A stretch of 64,000 nt of DNA from Caprimulgus europaeus. Taxonomy: Eukaryota > Chordata > Aves > Caprimulgiformes > Caprimulgidae. A program made the translations under genes and the position numbers. Positions within the stretch are counted from its first letter, which is position 1, and every line of letters starts with the position of its first letter. The stretch lies in contig OU015550.1 of the NCBI GenBank assembly GCA_907165065.1, positions 6,173,501 to 6,237,500 of the forward strand. The letters run 5' to 3'. Under the pieces are notes generated by a model that did no database searches, had not been told where the DNA came from, and was given only the letters and a program-made list of their open reading frames with translations. Positions 57,801 to 64,000 of this stretch are shown piece by piece.

Positions 57801-60312
57801 CCGTTCCCTGTGCAGGGATGAAGCTCCAGCCCCCAGAGCTGCTGCAGCGCCAGGGACAGGCTGCTCCTCACCCGCAGAGACAGGACAATTCCCACCACCT
57901 CTACCACCTACCTGAGGACAACCACACTCAAGGTAAAGCAGACAAGCACAAGCTGGGGACAAGAGAATCCCACAATAACAAACAACCTGTGCTGGCAAAT
58001 CCTCCTGGGCATGAAGGAGCCTCCTGAAACCTTCTGCACGTCCCCCACCCAGCTGAGATATCCAGTGTCGGTGGAAGTAGATCCCCCAGAGCCAAGGAGC
58101 TTCATAACTCCCTATAAAGCCCCTCCACCTTCCTCCCAACACAAAAAGGGGATTTATGTGGGGGTACCTCAGGTGCTGTCTCACAGCCACCACCCCACTG
58201 CTGCAGGCAAAACAAAGTATTGTTTCTCCCAATTATGAGCAGCCTCTTGCCAAGGGAAAGACTTTCACACCCCACTGCTGGTCATCCTGGCCGAGATCTC
58301 CCACGGAGTGTGGCAGAGCCCCAGCCTGTTGCCGCTGGGGCTCAGGGATGGTCTGATACCACAGAGCTCATCTTCAGGCTTTCCACTTCGCCTCGATGCT
58401 CACCGCAGCAGGCAGCTCTCCCGAAGGGGCACAGCGGTCGGCGTGCCCGTGGCAGAAGCAGCTCCCCAGCACCCGCATCTCCGTCACGGCGTAGAAGGTG
58501 CTGGGCGAGTGGTAGCCCTGGTGCGCAACGTAGGGGAGCTGGGTGAAGTTGATCCGCAGGTTGGTGAACTGCCCCAGCTCTGTTGGGGACCAAGGAGAGG
58601 AGTGAGGGGCAGAACTGCACTGTTCCTCGTGTGGAGGGCTCGGAGCAAGGGACAGAGGCGTCGTCGTGAAGAGCAGCTGAGTCAAAGACCAAACGCTGCT
58701 CCTCAGCACACTGGAGGCACCAGGGCAAACGTGCTGCTGTTTGCTGAGGACCTGCTCCCCACAGGGTTACCCCAGCTTGGTGCTCTCCATCACAGGGAGG
58801 AAGAACCACGAGGTGCATCATCCCCCTCTCCCTTTCCCAGATATAAAAGAGGCCGTTCACTTACTATCGATGGTCTGGCTGTGAGAGGTAGTGATGGTAG
58901 ATGCCAGGTCTTGGACACTGAATTTTACCTGAGAAAGCAAAAAAGTAAGTTAAAAAGGCTCTAGGCAGTGTGTACGCTGGACCTGCCTCTGCAGGACAAC
59001 ACTTAACAGACAGAAAAGACTTCAGACTTGCAGAGGATTTTGTGGGAAGACCGACACCTCACTTGTCACAAAGCAGTGAGGGCTTTCCTCACAGAGAAGC
59101 AAGAATCCTCCTGAGGACACCCCTCAGCAGTGCTGGATGCCCACAGGCTCCATCCCTCACCATGTCTCATACATGTAAAAGCTTTCCAGGCCACCACGTG
59201 TTTCTGCAGCACTGCACAGGCCACCTAACCCCAGCCCAGGGTCACAGTGGGGGGAACAGGCACGTGTGGGGGTCCCTGCCACAAAACCCCACAAATCCTA
59301 CCTTGCCTCCGTGCAAAGGGTACCCCTGCAGCGCCTGGCACCGAGCGTCCTGCCAGCCCTCGGGGGAGCCCTGGGGGACGTGGGGGAAGGCGGCGGCACA
59401 GTCGGAGGCCAGGTACTGGTACAGCTCCCAGGTCTTGCCGAAGTCGCTGGAGCGCTCGATCAGCATCGCAGCGGGCAGCGGTGACTGGGGAGAGGGGAAA
59501 GAGGCTCCTCTGTAACAGGGAGCACCCCAGCCAGCTCCCACCCTGGGCGTCCCTGTTCTCCTCTTCCTCCCTCCTGGCTCAGGTCACTGCAGGCTGCTGG
59601 AGCAATCCCCTCCCCAGCAGGTGACCAACAATTCCTGGGTCCCCCCTGTTCCCTCAGCCAGCCCCGCTGCAGTCCCACACTCACGGCCACAAAGTCCACG
59701 TCTGCACCAAGGAGATTTTTCTGCAGGCAGTCGTGGGATGGGAACCCACCACCCTGCTCTGCTCCTCCCAAACACCCCGGGGAATGGCCATGCAAAGAGG
59801 GAAAATGGATGGATGGGGACACAACTCTTGGCCTTCTTCCTATTGAGAACCTGAAGGGAGCTGTGCTCCGAGATTCCCCACACCCAGTGGGGCCAACCCA
59901 TCCTCCTCACGAGCAGGGAGGATGCACACCAACCCTGAAGTGAAGCACGATGCTGCTGAGCTGGAACGTCTGGTCCAGGTCCAGCTGCAAAGAGACGCGC
60001 TCAACACCTGCAGGCACAGAGAGGGAGGTTCAGAGGATGTGAACTCCAGGGAGGCAAAGTGCTCAGCTGCCTGCGCCAAGCCATTTCTTTCCTTCCACTC
60101 TACTGGACTCAACACCTCCTCCTCTTCCTCGCAATGCCATTTACTGCCAGGGGCTGCGGTGTCCCAGGGGACCCCAAGGCGCCCAGCCGGTACTCACCGT
60201 TCTGGGACTGCCACCAGCGCGAGTGCCCGGCGGAGGACAGGACGCTCTCCACGCGGTGGCCGTTGTAGGCGTGTGGCAGCCGCGAGTCGCACCTGCAGCA
60301 CCTCATGCTCCA
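45712..60312 (-). CDS. LAMB3: LAMB3, laminin subunit beta-3 (5' exons outside window), 20 coding exons
   Basis: Coding segments in transcript order are 60312-60198, 60007-59934, 59484-59302, 58928-58865, 58579-58404, 57679-57556, 57137-56949, 56855-56700, 56105-55909, 54967-54856, 54378-54006, 53713-53553, 52522-52314, 51222-51019, 50362-50218, 48861-48654, 47653-47512, 47125-46949, 46487-46334 and 45848-45712. They total 3300 nt (1,099 residues plus stop) with consistent phases. Domain order is the LN domain without its first part, six laminin EGF-like (LE) modules, coiled-coil domain II, a cysteine-bearing beta knob, coiled-coil domain I and a penultimate cysteine. Mammalian beta-3 is 1,172 residues; the roughly 60 missing ones are the signal peptide and first LN exon. 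The chain pairs with alpha-3 and gamma-2 as secreted laminin-332, which links epithelial basement membrane to hemidesmosomes. Identity rests on similarity to mammalian LAMB3 along the whole length and on linkage to CAMK1G. Confidence 0.97.
46334..46487 (-). CDS. LAMB3: LAMB3 exon 19 of 20 in window (coiled-coil I)
   Basis: The exon encodes [40 protein letters not shown] and [21 protein letters not shown] matches LGEQGARIQS of mammals. The acceptor is TTCCACAG and the donor GTAAGG. Confidence 0.95.
46949..47125 (-). CDS. LAMB3: LAMB3 exon 18 of 20 in window (coiled-coil I)
   Basis: The exon encodes [40 protein letters not shown] and [26 protein letters not shown] matches VLRPAEK. It is 59 codons, phase 0 at both ends, with acceptor CTTTTAG and donor GTACCG. 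Confidence 0.94.
47512..47653 (-). CDS. LAMB3: LAMB3 exon 17 of 20 in window (coiled-coil I)
   Basis: The exon encodes [40 protein letters not shown] and [20 protein letters not shown] is close to mammalian VEGQVEDVVGNLR. The acceptor is GTCCCCAG and the donor GTGAGT. Confidence 0.94.
48654..48861 (-). CDS. LAMB3: LAMB3 exon 16 of 20 in window (coiled-coil I)
   Basis: The exon encodes [39 protein letters not shown] and [19 protein letters not shown]. It aligns well with [22 protein letters not shown] of mammals. The acceptor is TGTCTAG and the donor GTCGGT, which is weak but gives the right phase. Confidence 0.93.
48862..50217 (-). other. LAMB3: LAMB3 intron, longest between visible exons
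   Basis: A 1.36-kb GT-AG intron between the two coiled-coil I exons that encode the D-x-DTD junction. A 12-base T run is at 49175-49186. Nothing else is recognised. Confidence 0.8.
50218..50362 (-). CDS. LAMB3: LAMB3 exon 15 of 20 in window (coiled-coil I)
   Basis: The exon encodes [39 protein letters not shown] and [25 protein letters not shown] is nearly the mammalian sequence. The acceptor is TATTTGCAG; the donor GTAGCG is non-optimal. Confidence 0.94.
51019..51222 (-). CDS. LAMB3: LAMB3 exon 14 of 20 in window (beta knob)
   Basis: The exon encodes [20 protein letters not shown] and [19 protein letters not shown], the cysteine-rich beta knob between the two coiled coils, then [19 protein letters not shown]. 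The cysteines align with mammalian [20 protein letters not shown], with an N-glycosylation sequon in each. The exon has high CpG content. Confidence 0.95.
51223..52313 (-). other. LAMB3: LAMB3 intron before the beta-knob exon
   Basis: A 1.1-kb GT-AG intron. The acceptor side on the - strand is CT-rich (CTCTCCCTCTCCAG). No embedded gene or repeat was recognised. Confidence 0.8.
52314..52522 (-). CDS. LAMB3: LAMB3 exon 13 of 20 in window (coiled-coil II)
   Basis: The exon encodes [20 protein letters not shown], a run of Ala/Ser/Leu heptads, and [11 protein letters not shown], which aligns with SLPDLTPTFNK of mammals just before the beta knob. The acceptor is TTCCTGCAG and the donor GTGAAG. The downstream intron is about 1.1 kb. 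Confidence 0.93.
52523..53552 (-). other. LAMB3: LAMB3 intron in coiled-coil II
   Basis: A 1.0-kb GT-AG intron separating two coiled-coil II exons. It is ordinary in composition and nothing else is recognised. Confidence 0.8.
53553..53713 (-). CDS. LAMB3: LAMB3 exon 12 of 20 in window (coiled-coil II)
   Basis: The exon encodes [40 protein letters not shown] and [14 protein letters not shown]. Heptad-like spacing of hydrophobic residues fits the domain II coiled coil, and [10 protein letters not shown] parallels mammalian PRDLESLDRS. The donor is GTACAG. Confidence 0.92.
54006..54378 (-). CDS. LAMB3: LAMB3 exon 11 of 20 in window (LE6 and start of coiled coil)
   Basis: The largest exon here (373 nt). 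It encodes LE6 ([20 protein letters not shown], then [20 protein letters not shown], ending [11 protein letters not shown]) and then the first, poorly conserved part of coiled-coil domain II. The acceptor is CCCCCAG and the donor GTGAGG. Confidence 0.95.
54856..54967 (-). CDS. LAMB3: LAMB3 exon 10 of 20 in window (LE5)
   Basis: The exon encodes [20 protein letters not shown] and then [26 protein letters not shown] is identical to mammalian LAMB3. The acceptor is CTTTCCTCAG and the donor GTAGGG. Confidence 0.95.
54968..55908 (-). other. LAMB3: LAMB3 intron within LE5
   Basis: A 0.94-kb intron between the two exons of LE5. It has a T-rich low-complexity stretch at 55306-55345 and an A-rich one at 55775-55805. 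No other feature was seen. Confidence 0.8.
55909..56105 (-). CDS. LAMB3: LAMB3 exon 9 of 20 in window (LE4 and start of LE5)
   Basis: The exon encodes [46 protein letters not shown] and then [21 protein letters not shown] is shared with mammals. The exon is very GC-rich, which keeps a 319-codon frame open on the opposite strand. Confidence 0.95.
56387..56401 (+). promoter_or_regulatory. Candidate CTCF motif in a LAMB3 intron
   Basis: CTGCCCCCTGCTGT closely matches the reverse form of the CTCF core (GCGCCCCCTGCTGG). The site lies in a GC-rich intron between LE3 and LE4 exons. A motif match alone is weak evidence for binding. Confidence 0.25.
56700..56855 (-). CDS. LAMB3: LAMB3 exon 8 of 20 in window (LE3)
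   Basis: The exon encodes [35 protein letters not shown] and [15 protein letters not shown], a complete LE module very like mammalian LE3. The acceptor is CCATCTCCAG and the donor GTGAGT. Confidence 0.95.
56949..57137 (-). CDS. LAMB3: LAMB3 exon 7 of 20 in window (LE2)
   Basis: The exon encodes [20 protein letters not shown], then [18 protein letters not shown] and [19 protein letters not shown], one LE module. The acceptor is GTTTTTTTAG and the donor GTGAGT. The intron after it is only 93 nt. Confidence 0.95.
57489..57538 (-). repeat. 25-bp tandem duplication carrying acceptor-like sites, LAMB3 intron
   Basis: Two copies of a 25-bp unit (57489-57513 and 57514-57538) differ at one base. Read on the - strand each contains a CT-rich tract ending CCTCAG, an excellent 3' splice-site look-alike, beginning 17 nt after the donor of the LE1 exon. 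A GTGAGT donor-like site follows at 57470. Confidence 0.85.
57556..57679 (-). CDS. LAMB3: LAMB3 exon 6 of 20 in window (LE1)
   Basis: The exon encodes [20 protein letters not shown] and then [20 protein letters not shown], most of LE1. The acceptor is GTCTCTGCAG. The donor A|GTACGG is suboptimal but required: splicing there gives an Arg codon joined to CNCNGHS as in mammals. Acceptor-like repeats lie immediately downstream in the intron. Confidence 0.92.
58404..58579 (-). CDS. LAMB3: LAMB3 exon 5 of 20 in window (end of LN, start of LE1)
   Basis: The exon encodes [20 protein letters not shown] and continues to [12 protein letters not shown], the start of the first LE module. An N-glycosylation sequon (NFT) is conserved with mammals. 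The donor GTGAGC follows GCG in phase 0. Confidence 0.94.
58865..58928 (-). CDS. LAMB3: LAMB3 exon 4 of 20 in window (LN domain)
   Basis: A 64-nt exon encodes [20 protein letters not shown] and Asp plus one base. It matches the mammalian LMDLVSGIPATQSQKI stretch. The acceptor is TTTCTCAG and the donor GTAAGT. It is the shortest LAMB3 exon here. Confidence 0.92.
59302..59484 (-). CDS. LAMB3: LAMB3 exon 3 of 20 in window (LN domain)
   Basis: The exon encodes [20 protein letters not shown] then [20 protein letters not shown], ending in [17 protein letters not shown] is identical to mammalian LAMB3 and is a hallmark of laminin LN domains. The acceptor is CTCTCCCCAG, the donor GTAGGA, and the exon is 61 codons, phase 0 at both ends. 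Confidence 0.95.
59934..60007 (-). CDS. LAMB3: LAMB3 exon 2 of 20 in window (LN domain)
   Basis: A 74-nt exon encodes [20 protein letters not shown] and then LHFR, matching SLQLDLDRRFQL of the mammalian LN domain. The acceptor is GCCTGCAG. The donor, AGG|GTTGGT, is weak but is the only one that keeps phase with the next exon. Confidence 0.9.
60198..60312 (-). CDS. LAMB3: LAMB3 exon 1 of 20 in window (LN domain)
   Basis: The exon encodes [20 protein letters not shown] and then [18 protein letters not shown], within the laminin N-terminal domain. The acceptor is TCTCTTCCAG and the donor GTGAGT. The frame makes its first codon TGG in phase 0. The preceding exons are not found between here and the window edge. 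Confidence 0.93.
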
Positions 60313-63300
60313 CTGGAAGAGAAAGGGTGGGTGGAAGCGACCGTCCCGGCTTGGTCAGAGGGAAGGGAAAGACCCCACTGCAGATCCCGGGGGCGAGGGG
60401 CCCATGGGCAGTGGGGACTCACCGAGGAACAAATGGCCTCAGTAAAGCTGATTTATTAGAGAGCTGAGGAACCAGGATCAATAAGACTAACGATACGCAG
60501 GACCCGAGCGGTCCCCTTCACACCCCATTAAAAAACCACAACTTAGGGTTTTATGGACTAAAAGCTAAAACCAAAATGCTTTCGACTAAACCACGTTTTT
60601 TAGTAAACCATCAAGAACCTTTTCTAAGCAAACCTCTCACGTTCCACAATGCCAACACTTGATAGAAAGCTCTTTGCAGCTTTTCAGGACCAGTCTGCCC
60701 TTTCCACAGAGCCGAGGGGGCTGGGTGAACAGAAAGGCCTTTCTCTGCATCCCAAAGCCCCGGGCGATGCTCGGCCCCAGCGCTCTCCCCCGGGAGCAGA
60801 GCTGGAGCAAACAGCTCAGCTGGTGAGAAGTCAGCGGGTGGGAAGTCGCAGCTCAAAGTTCAGCCCTTCACTTGAGCAAGTCATTCAAGAAGCAAACAGA
60901 GATGTGGCACGGGGAACGTGGGGACAGGAGAAAACAGGGTCCCTGAGGAGCAAACAAACAGCCACGTTTTGACTGCCCAAGCAACGCTCCGGGCAGCCGC
61001 TGACACGGGGCTGCCGGGCGCGCGCGGCACACGAGGCTGCTCAGAAACGTGTAGAAAGCGGCAGGAAGGAGATTGAGCAAGAGACGGGGAGCGGGGAAGG
61101 TCCAGACATGGGCCAAGAGGAGAGGTGGGCATGGGGTGGGTACGGGGTGGGCGAGGGCCACTGCAAAACCAAGGGGAGACACCCCAGTGAGGCCAAGGTG
61201 GGGAAGGGCAGGTCCCAGAGGGACGTTAAAATAGCAGGTGACAGCAGAGCCCACAGCAGCATCCCAGAGGGACACGGGGAGGCCCAGTGTGAAACACTCA
61301 GAGAGGAGCAATCACAAGGGGCTGCAGATAACACTGTCCCAAAAGCAAAGGTGAGGTGAAACATTTCAACTAGAAATTCAAGCTGTCAGCAGCCCGAGCA
61401 GCAAAGCAGCCCCAGAACGATACAGAGGGACACTGCGCTTCACCCCCACACATCCCACAGCCCAAGAAACCGGGGAAGATGAAGAGCAGCGTTTGCCAGC
61501 GATGGCAGGCGCTGGCCACAGCGTCACGGGGCAGGACAGCTCAGAAGGGTCGTCCTGGGAGGAAAGGGGGTTTAGGAGAGAGGAGGGGAGTGGGTCTGGC
61601 ACAAGGGAAAGCAGTGAGACACCCACCCCGCTGTGAGGGTTGGTGTAAGGTGACAGCAGAGGCATGGGCGTGTTTGGGACCCCAGTGATGAGATCAGCTT
61701 TCAGTGGCAGAGCAGAGACATCGGGTGACAAGTGACCAGAAGCAATTTATATCCATCCTGTGCTAACATCTCCCCATCTGATACTCAAACAAATGAGCCA
61801 ATTCCATCCCAAACAGGACTTTGCACAGGAGCTGGGTTGGGAGGGATCTGCGCCTCGGAAAGGTGGTGGCCGGTGAGGCAAAGTGGCACCAAGATTTCTG
61901 GTTACCTCTTTAAAAGATTAATTCACAGCTTACACATTTCCTCACTCCTGAAACAGGCTCAGCTAAGTCAGCCAAGTCTCTTACTCCTACAAAAAAGGAC
62001 ACAGCTTCACAAGAACTACCTTTTTTTTTTTTTAATTTAAAGAAAATTGAATGGAAAACTTTGTCCAGAGTTACCTCTTTGCTTGCTCTCACTCCAAACC
62101 AGCCAAGGCACAGGCTGCCTTTGAACAGAAAGCTCTGACAGGCACCACCCCAGGTGCAGAGCTGCCCACGGTGCTCCCAGCCTGGGAGTGGATGGCACAC
62201 GGGGAGGTGACTGTCACCAGGATGGGCAGCAGCAGCACAGAGGTGAGCTCAGATCATGGCTTGGTTTTAGTTCCTAACAAAGCCCAGACCTGACCCTGCT
62301 CTGTCCCTGGCCCTGGGAACCTTCCAGCACTTGGGTAGATATAGAGGAAAGATCCTCATTTAAACCTGATCTGTTTCCATAATATTTTCCACAGTCTTTA
62401 TGTTCTCTGGCTATAAATATCCCAGAACAGGAGTTGGCTAACTACAGTATTTATAACAATATTGCAAAGTAAGCAAACAGAGAATTCAAAATATATAATC
62501 ATGCAATTTCCCTGGCTCTACCAACTTCTCCTGGCTCTGCCAGTAAAAATCAGAACTAATACAATCGGGCCAGGCAGAAGAACTCATTTCAGATAATGAC
62601 TACTAGCAGCAAATTGTCAGGAAGCTACAGGAATTACCCACAGAAATAATCTAGTGAAAATTCCCAATAATGACTAAACCTCACAACAGTTCTGACTGTG
62701 ATTAGCAAAGGGAGAAGGAAGGTTTTCTACAAGGGGAAAGGTTAATCTCGGCTAAATTATTCATTAGGAGTGATTCATGCATACTTAATAGACCATTCAC
62801 ACAGCCAGAGACACAAGTGCCTTCGAGTAGCTACAACCAAACGTTGGCAATGAAGCTGCATTCACACTTAAAATGTGGTGCTAAGTAAAAATGAAGCTGA
62901 AACTGTGAGTCAGACCCTCCCCATGCAGCCGGGCACTGTGCTTGGTGCAGAAATCTTTGCCTTTCCCCCTCAACCCTTTTTTTTTTTCCTCCCCTCAAAT
63001 TTTTAATTAATGCTAAAATTAACACTGGAAGCAAAATTAATTTCACATCCTTGGAGCAAATTGTGAAAGCCCCTTATTGCACAACAGGAGGATTTGCTAT
63101 TACTGACTGGGACTATGTGTCCCAAAGTTCCTCGGGAGAAAGAGAATTACCAAAAATGCCAGTCCAGCCCCAGACCTCCTCCCTGCCGGCACCACAGCCC
63201 CGGTGCCACCGCAGCAAGAGAACGGGACCGTGGTTGGGTGGCTATGGGATGTGGGGCTGACAGGGCCTGGGGAAGGCAAAAGAAGTTGTGGAACTGTATG

Positions 63301-64000
63301 GAAACCACTAACCACCTCTGTGCCTCCCAGCTACTCCTGAGAGTCGCCTGAAATACAGGTTGTGGAGGTTCAGAGATTAAAGGAAATTCCTTCCAGCCCT
63401 TTGAAGGGTAGTTCAGAAGGCAGTTTTAGAGGAAAAACTAGCATGTTGAGAATAAACAGGCTCATGCTTTAGAAATAAATGAAAGGGGGGGGGGGGGGGG
63501 GGGGGGGGGGAAATCAGTGTAGAAGAATAACCAGGTATTGTAAAAATACCCATATATTGATTACATCACACACCTGGGACACTCCTGCACGGTGTGTGCA
63601 GGGACATGGACGCAGACCCAGCCCTGGCGCTTGTGCTCTCTGCAGCTCTGCTGCAGGTTTTTGCTGCTCTCCTCCTGCTCTGACCTTGTGAACCAGTTGC
63701 TGGTCAGCCTCCCATGCTTCCCCGCTCAGGCAGGGCCAGAAAACCACAAACAATTAAGCTGATGGACTCAGACCAAATATTTTAAGTAGCTCTAGCTGCC
63801 ATTTTAATACGAGCAGAGAGCCCTTGAAATAAAACCTCCTGGCATAGGTACACAACCCAAAATAAACTGAAGTTATTCATCAGCAAAAATGGGAAGCTGT
63901 TTCTCTCCAGTCATGAAATGAAGACCTTTCATAGCTGTGGAGACCTTGATGGTCCCATATTTAACCCAGCTCCATGTCAGTCAGGCTCCTGGCACACAGC
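60313..64000 (-). other. LAMB3: LAMB3 5' intron sequence
   Basis: This lies upstream of the first visible LAMB3 exon. I searched by eye on the - strand for the expected first LN exon (motifs such as CYPP and TCGL-PE-YC) and a signal-peptide exon and found neither. The intron therefore probably extends past the window edge. It contains a 13-base T run at 62021-62033, an AP-1 consensus TGAGTCA at 62906-62912 and a 26-base G run at 63485-63510. Confidence 0.7.
63485..63510 (+). repeat. Homopolymer of 26 G
   Basis: An uninterrupted G run (poly-C in the LAMB3 sense) is flanked by AAATGAAA and AAATCAG. It can form G-quadruplex structures, and its exact length is a likely sequencing uncertainty. 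Confidence 0.95.

Overview
The window is vertebrate nuclear DNA: protein-coding genes split into short exons by GT-AG introns, CpG-rich patches, minisatellites and no bacterial-style operons. Two genes are recognised from their translations. CAMK1G (calcium/calmodulin-dependent protein kinase I gamma) lies on the + strand at 34432-43302 in 11 coding exons. LAMB3 (laminin beta-3) lies on the - strand at 45712-60312, with 20 coding exons including the stop codon; its 5' exons lie beyond the right edge. The tail-to-tail order matches the mammalian arrangement. Both genes are very compact (CAMK1G coding span about 9 kb) and recognisable interspersed repeats are scarce. A bird is therefore the likeliest source; this is an inference, since no taxon-specific marker was found.

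Layout. Positions 1 to about 29600 are AT-rich intergenic DNA in which I find no convincing gene. It holds two minisatellites (a 23-bp unit at 12946-13106 inside a larger duplication, and a 28-bp unit at 18755-18866), simple repeats and TAATTA-rich stretches that could be conserved noncoding elements. A partial RE1/NRSE-like site at 28837 precedes a CpG-rich patch at 29640-29957 that ends in a good splice donor. A second CpG cluster lies at 33361-33840. Either patch could hold the noncoding first exon of CAMK1G. CAMK1G coding exons run from 34432 to 43302, and its likely final poly(A) signals are at 44919-44939. About 0.5 kb separates this from the likely LAMB3 3' end (poly(A) signal on the - strand at 45440-45435). 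LAMB3 exons then fill 45712-60312. Positions 60313-64000 are intron upstream of the first LAMB3 exon visible here and contain a 26-base G run.

Biology. CaMKI-gamma is a membrane-anchored kinase of the CaMKK-CaMKI cascade, mainly neuronal. Its P-loop, catalytic residues, activation-loop Thr, calmodulin-binding tail, cysteine cluster and C-terminal CaaX box (CLIM) are all intact; the spliced product is 478 residues. Laminin beta-3 is the beta chain of laminin-332 in epithelial basement membranes. Most of its LN domain, six LE modules, the coiled coils, the beta knob and the C-terminal cysteine are present (1,099 residues in the window). The two genes are neighbours without an evident functional link.

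I found no previously undescribed biological system. The most useful leads are the GATA-motif array, the RE1-like site upstream of CAMK1G, a cryptic exon/decoy-acceptor duplication in LAMB3, a possible spliced 3' UTR in CAMK1G, and an intron-retention stop that would remove the CAMK1G membrane anchor.
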